Shown here: positions 1-7,238 of the stretch, one piece after another
How positions within the stretch are numbered: the stretch's first letter is position 1
Layout of the letters: each line of letters starts with the position of its first letter
NCBI GenBank assembly: GCA_030642865.1
Contig: DAOWMW010000040.1
Location: 1-9,102 of the forward strand
DNA length: 9,102 nt
Source: Desulfobacteraceae bacterium
Lineage (GTDB): Bacteria; Desulfobacterota; Desulfobacteria; Desulfobacterales; BuS5
Direction of reading: 5' to 3'
Made by a program: the position numbers and the translations under genes
Notes under the pieces: generated by a model
What the model saw: the letters and a program-made list of their open reading frames with translations, nothing else
The model's database searches: none
What the model was told of the DNA's origin: nothing

Positions 1-1
1 A

Positions 2-115
2 TCCATCGCCGAAGATCTCGACATCGCGCCAGGAATCGTGGTAGGCCGGTACCAGTTTCTCACAAATAAATGGGATTTTTTTCATGACCTGAAGAGAAAA
101 TTTGTATGGGGTTGA
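2..115 (+). CDS. C-terminal tail of an ImmA/IrrE-type HTH antitoxin/metallopeptidase-like protein (5'-truncated by window edge)
   Basis: Reading from base 2 gives 37 residues ending at a TGA (113-115). The fragment contains IAEDLDIAPGIVVGRYQ followed by a short spacer and a basic-aromatic ending, HDLKRKFVWG. The pattern 'A..L.IAPGIVVGRLQ ... LN.LKRRF.W' is the familiar C-terminus of proteins that join an XRE/HigA-like helix-turn-helix to an ImmA/IrrE (peptidase M78) domain, often encoded next to a HigB-like toxin. The HTH and the HExxH zinc site would lie upstream and are not visible, so whether this copy is intact or a remnant cannot be said. The first 60 bases are visibly GC-richer than what follows, which may hint at a different origin from the neighbouring cassette. 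The stop lies 38 bp before the next gene. The assignment is by remembered family pattern only. Confidence 0.65.
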   Translation, partial: SIAEDLDIAPGIVVGRYQFLTNKWDFFHDLKRKFVWG

Positions 116-153
116 GGGTTGGGTTTGATCATTCAGTTTCGGGAGGATAAATA

Positions 154-3100
154 ATGCTCATAAATATCATAAGAACCTGTTTTGCTCTTTTTTATATTTT
201 ATCTCTTTTATATGCTCCTGCAAGTTCCCATGCTTTCTCCCCAAAAGACTTAAATACTCCCCAGGCTTTGGAAGAATGGAAATCCTGGGTTCTTTACGAG
301 AAAGATGAATTCCTTTGTCCTTTTAATTATAATGACGGAGATATTGTGAGGTGTACCTGGCCCTCCCGTTTAAAAATTTCTGTTGAAAATAAAACAGGTA
401 TTTTTCAGCAGGAATGGTCCATTTTTGCCGAAGGTATGGTTCAGTTGCCTGGGGGAGGCAAAAACTGGCCGCTGGATGTTAAGTCAGACGGTAAAAAAAT
501 TCCGGTGACCAATAAAAACAACAGGCCTTTTATAACTTTAATCAAGGGCTCCCATACCATCACAGGGAGTTTTGCATGGGAAGAGATCCCCGAGACCCTA
601 TCCATCCCTTCGGATACAGCGCTGACAAGCCTTTCTGTAAAAGGGCTTCCTGTTGGTTCTCCTGTTATAGACAGAAATGACCGTCTCTGGATACAGAAAC
701 GGACAGGAACGAAAAATGATGAAGACAGGCTGGAGGTTCATCTCTTCAGGTTGATAGATGATTCAATCCCAACCCTTATAACCACATATCTGCACCTTAA
801 CATCTCAGGTAAAACCAGGGAAATTTTACTTGACGATCTATTACTGGAAGATTCCATCCCTGTAAATATTCAATCCCCTCTCCCTTCAAGGATCCGTTCC
901 CAAAACAGCCTGATGATTCAGGCACGGCCTGGAAACTGGAACATATTTATAACCTCCCGTTTTACCGGTCCCATAAATAAAATAGGCCCTGTTAAGGGGA
1001 AATACGGGGAAGAAATCTGGTCATTTAAAGCTGCGCATCATCTTCGCATGGTAAAAATATCAGGAGCTGATCAGGTTGAACCGGCAAGAACAAACCTTCC
1101 TTCACAATGGAAGGGCTTTCCTGCATACTTAATGAAAGCTGATACAAGTCTTGATTTACAAGAGATCAAGAGGGGTGATTCCGATCCTGGCCCCGACAAA
1201 TTAAATATTCACAGGACGTGGTGGCTCGATTTTAATGGAAAGGGGTTCACAATACGGGATAAAATTACCGGAATCATGAGCAAAAACTGGTCCATTGCCT
1301 TAAATCCCCCGGGAGTTTTAGGTAAAGTCTCTGTGAACGGTACTAATCGACTGATAACTTCCCATGGAAAGGATAAAAAACCAGGGGTTGAACTCCGCCA
1401 GGGGAACCTTAATCTCCTTGCAGATTCCAGACTTGCCAGGGAAGGTGCCTCTTTTTCCACAGCAGGGTGGGATCATGATTTTCAATCTTTTTCCGGATGT
1501 CTTAATCTCCCCCCAGGGTGGCGGCTTTTCTCAGCAAAGGGGGTTGAAACAGTTCCTGCTACATGGTTTAAAAAATGGACATTACTCGATATTTTCATTC
1601 TTCTTATCATTGCTGTGGCCATGTATAAAATAAGGGGCATTAGCTGGGGAATTATAACCCTTGTTACAATAATTTTTCTATACCATGAACCGGGCGCTCC
1701 CCGGCTCATATGGCTTCATCTCCTTGCAACATCAGCCCTGATAAAAGTTTTGCCCAAAGGCTGGTTTAGGCGGCTGATTTTTTCATGGAATATCGGAGCC
1801 ATAATAGTACTTCTGGTAATATCCATACCATTTATGATTATCCAGATTCAAACAGGTATATATCCCCAGCTTGAAAAACCAGAATTTTCTTTCCGGCAGC
1901 AGTCCATTTCCCCAGGAATAAGCAGGCTGCCAGATACAATAGGCGAAGCAGACGAAAAAGTGTATATACAAAAAGCACCATATGTAAAAAGTATATTAAA
2001 AGCAAAGGGAAGAGTAAATCGCTCTCAATTAATATCCAAATCTGAAAAAAGCTCTTTGTATCCGGGTAAAAAACAATTTTTCTCCCATGAACCAAACGCC
2101 CTTATACAAACAGGGCCAGGACTTCCAAAATGGAAATGGCGTACAATAAAAATGAATTTAAATGGCCCGGTAGATAAAACCCAGCAGGTCAGATTATGCC
2201 TTGTATCTCCTTTTTTACACCTTTTGATTTCTATTGTAAGGGTGATTTTACTAATATTTTTAATTATAGGGATGATTAATATTAAGTACTGGAGGACAAT
2301 AATTATAAACGGAGCCGCACTGAAAAATGGAGCTGCCATATTTGTTCTAATCTCTTTTTTACCGTTTTTTTCTGGAGGGAATAAAGCCCTGGCAATGGAA
2401 AATTCTTTCCCACCCCCATCCATGCTGGAAGAACTCCAGGATAGACTTTTACAGCAACCTGACTGTCTCCCTTTTTGTGCGGATTGCAAAAAGCTCCATC
2501 TCATGGTTACAGATGATATCCTCCGCATTCTTCTTGAAATTCACGCATTATCCAAAGTAGCTGTCCCATTACCAGGTACGGCAAAAACCTGGGTCCCTGA
2601 AAATATTTTTATTGATAATAAGCCTGCCAAAGCTCTCTTAAAAGATGATAACGGAGTTGTCTGGATACTTCTACCCAAAGGGATACATATGGTTTTGCTC
2701 CAGGGGAAGACCGGACAAAATAATACCATCCAGATTCCCCTTCCCCTGAAGCCCCATACAGCAACTCTATCGAGCGCGGGATGGGCTGTTCAGGGAATTC
2801 ATGAAAATTCTGTCCTGGGAAAAAATATTCAGATAACCAGAATCAAAAAAAAGGGCAGAACAGATTTTAATGATCAGCAAAACAATTTTACACCTTTTCT
2901 CCATGTGGAAAGGGAGCTTGACCTGGGGTTAACATGGGGTGTAACCACAAGGGTCAAGCGCCTGACACCTGCGGGAATTCCTCTGGTGGTATCCATTGGG
3001 CTCCTTGAGAGTGAATCCGTGATCACAGGGGGAATACATGTTAAAAATGATCATGCCCACATTAATATGGAGGCCGGCACCAAAGAAATTGTCTGGAGAT

Positions 3101-4269
3101 CAAGGCTGGAACCCAGGGAAAAAATTCTGCTCAAGGCTCCTGAATCTGTCCCCTGGACTGAAACGTGGATTCTCAACCTTAGTCCCGTATGGCACTGTGA
3201 ACTTTCGGGAATTCCGGTAATTTTTCACCAGGATAATCAAAAAAACCGTCAGCCCAGATGGATGCCATGGCCAGGAGAAGAGGTTGTCATAGATATTTTG
3301 CGGCCTGAACCGATTCCCGGACAGACACTTACCATTACCGAAGCGGAGCTGGAAATAACCCCTGGCAGGCGGATCGGTAAAGGAGAACTCCGTCTTAATA
3401 TAAATACAAGCCAGGGGGTACAGCACCAGGTGCTTTTGCCCGTGGATGCAAAGCTTCAATCTGTTAAAATAGACCGAAAAAGTCAGCCCATAGGCCAAAA
3501 AGAGAACAAGGTACTAATACCTCTGCAGCCTGGAAATCATATCCTGGATATTGAATGGCGCTTTCCATCCGATTCTTTATTTTTGATAAAAGGACCCATT
3601 GTTAAAACAGGCGCCCCCGGGGTAAATGCCAAAGTTACCTTTAATATACCCAGGGACAGATGGATTCTCTGGGCTACGGGACTGAGCCTGGGACCTGCTG
3701 TCTTGTTCTGTGGATATTTAATAGTTGTTATGATTATTGCGGTGGGAATGGGAAGAATACCCCATTCTCCCCTTACCACCCGCAGCTGGCTCCTCCTTTT
3801 TCTGGGACTGACCCAGGTCTCCCCATTAACTACGCTGATTATAGCAGGCTGCTTTATTGTTTTTAGTTTGCGTGAAAAATATATGCCTGAAAAAGGCTGG
3901 TTTTTTTACAATCTTATGCAGGGAGGCCTCATCCTGTTGGCCATTGCCGCTCTGTCAGGCCTCTATCATGCCATTGAAAAAGGACTCCTGGGAATACCAA
4001 GGATGCAGATCTCAGGAAACATGTCAGACAACTTCCATCTTCACTGGTTCCAGGACCTGACAGGTTCCCTTATGCCCCGGCCACTGGTGGTTACTCTTCC
4101 TGCCTTTGTATATCATATTCTCATGCTTGCCTGGGCCTTATGGATAGCATTTTCTCTTATTAACTGGTTAAAATGGGGATGGCTCTCCTTTAGTAAAAAT
4201 GGAATCTGGAGAAAACCGTTGCTCCGAAAAAAACAGAAGCAAAAAGAGACTGCTTCAGAAATAACTTGA
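154..4269 (+). CDS. Large internally duplicated exported membrane protein, ABC-transporter-associated, function unknown
   Basis: The protein has 1371 aa. Start ATG 154 is supported by a strong Shine-Dalgarno GGGAGGA (141-147) and an immediate signal-peptide-like segment: Arg7, a hydrophobic run at 9-22, and a possible cleavage after SHA27. Residues 28-470 are hydrophilic and beta-rich, with C55 and C67 near the start. Likely membrane helices lie near 477-493, 498-511, 518-533, 546-566 and 688-708, with a basic, Ser/Pro/Gln-rich loop (about 572-675) between the last two. Residues 722-747 form a second signal-like segment ending in ALA747. A second beta-rich domain (748-1165) then begins with C771-x3-C775-x2-C778, followed by another hydrophobic bundle (about 1171-1340) and a Lys/Arg-rich cytoplasmic tail. 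The halves align with one another: C67/C778, LPG98-100/LPG806-808, KG131/KG842, W289/W1005, W537/W1249. Predicted topology puts both large domains in the periplasm. It is followed by a small Cys-rich gene and an FtsX-type ABC permease/ATPase pair, so I infer an accessory or partner of that transporter. No catalytic motif was recognised. I recall similar uncharacterised large proteins next to ABC genes in other proteobacteria, without a known function. Confidence 0.93.
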   Translation: MLINIIRTCFALFYILSLLYAPASSHAFSPKDLNTPQALEEWKSWVLYEKDEFLCPFNYNDGDIVRCTWPSRLKISVENKTGIFQQEWSIFAEGMVQLPGGGKNWPLDVKSDGKKIPVTNKNNRPFITLIKGSHTITGSFAWEEIPETLSIPSDTALTSLSVKGLPVGSPVIDRNDRLWIQKRTGTKNDEDRLEVHLFRLIDDSIPTLITTYLHLNISGKTREILLDDLLLEDSIPVNIQSPLPSRIRSQNSLMIQARPGNWNIFITSRFTGPINKIGPVKGKYGEEIWSFKAAHHLRMVKISGADQVEPARTNLPSQWKGFPAYLMKADTSLDLQEIKRGDSDPGPDKLNIHRTWWLDFNGKGFTIRDKITGIMSKNWSIALNPPGVLGKVSVNGTNRLITSHGKDKKPGVELRQGNLNLLADSRLAREGASFSTAGWDHDFQSFSGCLNLPPGWRLFSAKGVETVPATWFKKWTLLDIFILLIIAVAMYKIRGISWGIITLVTIIFLYHEPGAPRLIWLHLLATSALIKVLPKGWFRRLIFSWNIGAIIVLLVISIPFMIIQIQTGIYPQLEKPEFSFRQQSISPGISRLPDTIGEADEKVYIQKAPYVKSILKAKGRVNRSQLISKSEKSSLYPGKKQFFSHEPNALIQTGPGLPKWKWRTIKMNLNGPVDKTQQVRLCLVSPFLHLLISIVRVILLIFLIIGMINIKYWRTIIINGAALKNGAAIFVLISFLPFFSGGNKALAMENSFPPPSMLEELQDRLLQQPDCLPFCADCKKLHLMVTDDILRILLEIHALSKVAVPLPGTAKTWVPENIFIDNKPAKALLKDDNGVVWILLPKGIHMVLLQGKTGQNNTIQIPLPLKPHTATLSSAGWAVQGIHENSVLGKNIQITRIKKKGRTDFNDQQNNFTPFLHVERELDLGLTWGVTTRVKRLTPAGIPLVVSIGLLESESVITGGIHVKNDHAHINMEAGTKEIVWRSRLEPREKILLKAPESVPWTETWILNLSPVWHCELSGIPVIFHQDNQKNRQPRWMPWPGEEVVIDILRPEPIPGQTLTITEAELEITPGRRIGKGELRLNINTSQGVQHQVLLPVDAKLQSVKIDRKSQPIGQKENKVLIPLQPGNHILDIEWRFPSDSLFLIKGPIVKTGAPGVNAKVTFNIPRDRWILWATGLSLGPAVLFCGYLIVVMIIAVGMGRIPHSPLTTRSWLLLFLGLTQVSPLTTLIIAGCFIVFSLREKYMPEKGWFFYNLMQGGLILLAIAALSGLYHAIEKGLLGIPRMQISGNMSDNFHLHWFQDLTGSLMPRPLVVTLPAFVYHILMLAWALWIAFSLINWLKWGWLSFSKNGIWRKPLLRKKQKQKETASEIT

Positions 4270-4321
4270 TATTTCCTCTATTTTTTACTAATAGATATAT
4301 TAGGAGAAACAAATTTTAATC

Positions 4322-4663
4322 ATGTTCAAATACTTTTTTCACAAAAGAATATTTTTGATTATTTTAATTCTGCAGATATTTTTCTGGTCTCTTTATTTAA
4401 TCAACGAATCTGTTAATATGAATTATTCAAGGTCCCATGAGACACAGATGCGAATGTCTGTTATAAAAACAATAGGGGGACCATGCATACCGATAATTGC
4501 CCAGTGCTGTACATCAAGGAATATATCCGAAGGGATCTACGCAAGGAGAAGTGATCTCCCCGGGGGCTATTGTTTTCATTCGGATTGTGACCTGATTAAT
4601 ACTCGCAAACTTTATAAAGAAAAATATTATACAATTAGTATTTCAAAAAAGAAAAAGGGATAA
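4322..4663 (+). CDS. Small cysteine-rich, membrane-anchored or secreted protein of unknown function
   Basis: The protein has 113 aa. The N-terminus is short and basic (K3, H7, K8, R9), followed by a strongly hydrophobic helix at about residues 10-27, either an uncleaved anchor or a signal sequence; no convincing AxA or lipobox site is seen. The outer part holds five cysteines in 35 residues: C55, the pair C62-C63, C84 and C89, with a GGP motif just before C55 and GG before C84. The tail is very basic (ends SKKKKG). An AGGAG at 4302-4306 lies 15 nt before ATG 4322, longer than usual; an in-frame ATT at 4313 would be better spaced, so the start is slightly uncertain. It sits 52 bp after the giant membrane-protein gene on the same strand, and 180 bp before the ABC permease. 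The cysteines could be disulfides, a metal site or a modification site. I do not recognise the family. It may be a subunit or the cargo of the neighbouring transporter (inference). Confidence 0.75.
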   Translation: MFKYFFHKRIFLIILILQIFFWSLYLINESVNMNYSRSHETQMRMSVIKTIGGPCIPIIAQCCTSRNISEGIYARRSDLPGGYCFHSDCDLINTRKLYKEKYYTISISKKKKG

Positions 4664-4843
4664 TTATACTTCAGGCATTAGGGCTTGTCTAAAAAAAAGG
4701 CAGCTTTTTAATAAATTTGAGCTTTCAAGATATATTTAAAAGTAAGGATTGGGGATAAAATAAATTCACGATCCTAACTATTCAACCAATATCTGCAACA
4801 ACAGGTATAATCTGAATAGTTATTTTAAAAGTTGAAAACAAAT
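4664..4843 (+). other. Intergenic region before the ABC permease gene
   Basis: This is 180 bp of AT-rich DNA. It contains an A-rich/T-rich hairpin candidate (AAAAAG 4694-4699 with CTTTTT 4704-4709, loop GCAG). This might act as a weak terminator, but the stem is almost all A:T. Further on is a perfect 10-bp inverted repeat around a TATAAT, listed separately. Its size suggests that the permease and ATPase may have their own promoter, or that expression is adjusted here. No small coding frame with a ribosome binding site was seen. Confidence 0.5.
4775..4822 (+). promoter_or_regulatory. Possible promoter/operator: 10-bp inverted repeat enclosing a TATAAT
   Basis: TAACTATTCA (4775-4784) and its exact reverse complement TGAATAGTTA (4813-4822) are separated by 28 nt. 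A consensus -10 hexamer, TATAAT, is at 4806-4811, just inside the right arm. The best -35 candidate (TTCAAC, 4781-4786, 19-nt spacer) is poor, so an activator or another sigma factor would be needed. Alternatively the repeat forms a hairpin in the leader of the permease transcript. The permease start at 4844 lies 21 nt beyond the right arm. Confidence 0.35.
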
Positions 4844-6091
4844 ATGAAAAAATACTTAAACCTGCTCCTTGTAGCAGTTCAGAATCTTAGAAGATATAAG
4901 GCTAAATCGATTACCATTACAATCCCCATAATTCTTATGATGGCTGTTTCATCTTTCATGATGTTTTCCAGGGGAGGATTTGTAAAGGATGCAGAGATGG
5001 CCCGGGAATTTCTGCCGGATGTAACAATTCAGGGAATAGAAGCGGGCCGGGTTGTGAAAGTCTCCCTGGACATAATTCCGGAAATTAAAAAAATTCCCCA
5101 CGTCAAAACTGTTGCTCCCAGGGTCTGGGGGTATATACCCCTGAAAATAGATGACCTTGACATCTCATATACTCTTATGGGATTGGAACTTGAAGATCTC
5201 CCTGATAATCCTGAGTTTCTGGAAGTAATGGAAGATGGTTCATTCCTTGTCCCCGGAGACAGGAATAAAGTTGTATTAGGTTATGGTGTGGCGCAGACAT
5301 TAGGTTTTAGAGTGGGAGAGGATATTGAGCAGGCCCTGGAACTATGCACCATCTCAATATCTGACCTAAAAAATATTGGAGATGAAATTACCATTGATGA
5401 TACCTTGGGAAACCATGGAAAATTTAAGGTAATAGGTATTTTAAAAAATCGTGTTCAGGTATATAGTGCAGACCTGATGCTAGTTTCCAATGATGATGCC
5501 AGAGATTTCTTCGGATACGCAGAAAATGAGGCAAGTGACATACTGCTTTACCTTGATGAAAACGGATCTGCTGACCGGGCAGCCTTAATGATATCCCAGC
5601 TTTTTAAAAATACCCGGGTTATGACGGCAAAGGCCCTCACAAACCTTGTGAAAGAAGCTTTCGGCCGAAGAAGTGGAACATTTTCTGCCATGTGGCTCAT
5701 ATTATTTTCAACTGTTTTGATGTTCGCATGGTCGCAGACTACCCATATAAGCGTTGATGCGGGTACAGAAATCGGTATTTTGAAATCTTTTGGGTGGCAA
5801 ACAGGGGATATAATTCTGGTCAAGATGGTGGAAAGCCTTTTGTACGGTTTCCTGGGTACCAGTATCGGCATACTTTTAGGTTTTGTTTATGCTCTAATGG
5901 GCACCCCTGGTATATCCGGTTATTGTATTGGATGCGCCAGTATTTATCCAAAATTTCCAGTCCCTGTGAGCTGTGATGCAGACTCTATTATCCTCCTGTT
6001 TTTAATCGGTGTTATCCCTGTAACACTTATAACTGCAATTCCGGCATGGCTTGCCGGAACCATTGACCCCGACAAGGCAATAAAAAGTTAG
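4844..6091 (+). CDS. ABC transporter permease, MacB/LolC type (MacB_PCD + FtsX domains)
   Basis: The preferred product is 415 aa from ATG 4844 (MKKYLNLLLV...). A TTG at 4832 would add four residues; neither start has a clear Shine-Dalgarno. The architecture is that of type VII ABC permeases: a cytoplasmic N-terminus with an LRRYKAKS segment, TM1 about 23-41, a large periplasmic core (about 45-280), then TM2 about 283-300, TM3 about 331-353 and TM4 about 381-400. FtsX hallmarks are visible: EIGILKSFGW in the cytoplasmic loop between TM2 and TM3 and the C-terminal PAWLAGTIDPDKAIKS. Such permeases do not carry substrate through a channel like importers; the family (MacB, LolC/E, FtsX) couples ATP hydrolysis to mechanical work in the periplasm. 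Unusual is the TM3-TM4 outer loop, which holds C361-IG-C364 and C377, a CxxC plus a third cysteine. The ATPase gene follows directly. Family call is firm; substrate unknown. Confidence 0.92.
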   Translation: MKKYLNLLLVAVQNLRRYKAKSITITIPIILMMAVSSFMMFSRGGFVKDAEMAREFLPDVTIQGIEAGRVVKVSLDIIPEIKKIPHVKTVAPRVWGYIPLKIDDLDISYTLMGLELEDLPDNPEFLEVMEDGSFLVPGDRNKVVLGYGVAQTLGFRVGEDIEQALELCTISISDLKNIGDEITIDDTLGNHGKFKVIGILKNRVQVYSADLMLVSNDDARDFFGYAENEASDILLYLDENGSADRAALMISQLFKNTRVMTAKALTNLVKEAFGRRSGTFSAMWLILFSTVLMFAWSQTTHISVDAGTEIGILKSFGWQTGDIILVKMVESLLYGFLGTSIGILLGFVYALMGTPGISGYCIGCASIYPKFPVPVSCDADSIILLFLIGVIPVTLITAIPAWLAGTIDPDKAIKS

Positions 6092-6158
6092 GGGTTGGGC
6101 ATCAGGCGTGAGAACTGAACTATGGCCGAGATTAAAACCATGCCCGAAGTTGATTATT

Positions 6159-6830
6159 ATGATATCGATCAAAAATGTTTTTAAAAGATATAAATCAGGT
6201 AAAATTTACGTGAAAGCTCTGGATGATATTTCAGTGAATATCGAAAAAGGAGAGTTTGTTTTTTTCAGCGGCCCATCCGGTTCCGGGAAATCGACTCTTT
6301 TAAATATCATCGGATGCCTGACAAGGGTAACCAGCGGAAGTTATCTACTTGAAGATAAACAAGTATCCCACTGGCCTGATCATTTTCTTTCTCCATTGCG
6401 TAGAGAACGATTTGGATTTATTTTTCAGCAATTTAATCTTGTATCCGGATATTCCGCATGGGAAAATATTGCACTCCCCCTTATACCCATGGGAATATCC
6501 CAAAAAGAGAGAAGAAAAAAGGCTCTATTGATTCTCGAAAACCTGAACCTTACGACCAGGGCGGATTTTATGGCCCAGGAATTAAGTGGCGGCCAGCAGC
6601 AGCTGGTGGCCATAGGCAGGGCTCTTGTTAATAACCCTGACATTATTCTGGCGGATGAGCCTTTTTCAAATATTGATGCTCGCCACGTGGAAAATTTTGA
6701 AAATATACTGGGAAACCTGAAAAATCAGGGGAAAACAATAATAATCGCATCCCATTTTCATGAGCCCATAACCAAACTGGTGGATAAAACCTTTTATTTT
6801 GAAAATGGGTCAATTTCCCCAAAACAGTAA
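6159..6830 (+). CDS. ABC transporter ATP-binding protein, LolD/MacB type
   Basis: The product has 223 aa from ATG 6159 (MISIKNVFKRY...), the usual length for LolD/MacB-like ATPases. An in-frame GTG at 6108 would add 17 residues without family resemblance, so the shorter form is preferred, although no strong ribosome binding site precedes it. All nucleotide-binding elements are present: A-loop Y11, Walker A GPSGSGKST (38-46), Q-loop Q90, signature LSGGQQQ (142-148), Walker B IILADEP (162-168) with catalytic E167, D-loop SNID (170-173) and switch H199. The protein should therefore hydrolyse ATP. In close relatives the signature normally continues with Arg (LSGGQQQRVAIARA); here it reads LSGGQQQLVAIGRA. 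It is a cytoplasmic protein that would dimerise on the FtsX-type permease encoded 67 bp upstream and power it. The short C-terminus ends soon after the H-loop region, as in LolD. Confidence 0.94.
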   Translation: MISIKNVFKRYKSGKIYVKALDDISVNIEKGEFVFFSGPSGSGKSTLLNIIGCLTRVTSGSYLLEDKQVSHWPDHFLSPLRRERFGFIFQQFNLVSGYSAWENIALPLIPMGISQKERRKKALLILENLNLTTRADFMAQELSGGQQQLVAIGRALVNNPDIILADEPFSNIDARHVENFENILGNLKNQGKTIIIASHFHEPITKLVDKTFYFENGSISPKQ

Positions 6831-7238
6831 AGTACCACTTAAAAAGAAAAACAAGTGTCTGTCTCCATTCTGCTTTGTCTCTTCATAGTTTAGGGTTGAT
6901 TTTAAAGTTTGGTTCGGGTAATATGTATTTAGATTCAACCATTTATATAATGGTCTATAGCTCATTTTATGGCCATGTTATGATCAAGCCCTGTTATATT
7001 ATCTGACGATCTGTGGTATATAAACAAAAACTGCCTTTTTCGTCCATATCTGCGCCTGACTAAAATTTTAATCTTCGAAACCCTCAATCTATTCCTGCGG
7101 TTAAAATTTTTGTTTTCCCTGATCTAAACAAAAAATTCTGGTTTTCCTTTGGGCGCTATTTGTGTGAATATCTATATAATGGATCATCAGCAATAATATT
7201 AAACACTCTCAAACAAGAAACAACTTTTTTTATAAACA
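6831..7238. other. 408-bp AT-rich intergenic region separating the two gene groups
   Basis: No reading frame with a credible start and ribosome binding site was found on either strand. The region contains two copies of TATATAATGG (6944-6953 and 7173-7182), several AAAATTTT tracts (around 7060-7070 and 7100-7112), and the imperfect dyad ACCATT...AATGGT (6938-6954). No GC-rich hairpin with a T-run was seen that would terminate the ABC operon. The second TATATAATGG includes a candidate -10 for the following operon. A non-coding RNA cannot be excluded by eye. Confidence 0.5.
7175..7180 (+). promoter_or_regulatory. Candidate -10 element for the NYN-DUF3842-CooT operon
   Basis: TATAAT matches the sigma-70 -10 consensus exactly and lies 58 nt before the NYN start codon, in a plausible position for a leader of about 50 nt. 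No good -35 hexamer is found 16-18 nt upstream (the stretch there reads GGGCGCTA), so this is a weak call based on position and one hexamer. Confidence 0.25.

Noticed and set aside
1209..3779. Several minus-strand reading frames of 60-167 codons inside the giant gene
   Set aside because: They lie opposite a clearly coding frame with signal peptide, membrane helices and an internal repeat, lack ribosome sites and show no recognisable motifs.
4694..4709. AAAAAG/CTTTTT hairpin after the small Cys-rich gene as intrinsic terminator
   Set aside because: Only one G:C pair in the stem; expected by chance in such AT-rich DNA.
6108..6158. GTG start giving a 17-residue N-terminal extension of the ATPase
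   Set aside because: LolD/MacB proteins begin a few residues before the first strand (I-x-I-K-N-V), which ATG 6159 provides; the extension has no family resemblance.
6122..6184. 20-codon frame beginning ATG GCC GAG between permease and ATPase
   Set aside because: Overlaps the ATPase start out of frame, has no ribosome site and no recognisable product; probably chance.
4322..6830. Bacteriocin/RiPP export cluster (small Cys-rich peptide plus ABC transporter)
   Set aside because: No modification enzyme, no C39 peptidase domain and no half-transporter fused to an ATPase; the permease is FtsX-type. The cargo idea is kept only as a hypothesis.
6836..6857. CACTT/AAGTG hairpin after the ATPase gene as terminator
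   Set aside because: Five-base-pair stem with a 12-nt loop and no T-run.
6938..6954. ACCATT...AATGGT dyad as an operator
   Set aside because: Only six bases per arm in very AT-rich sequence and not placed near a start codon.
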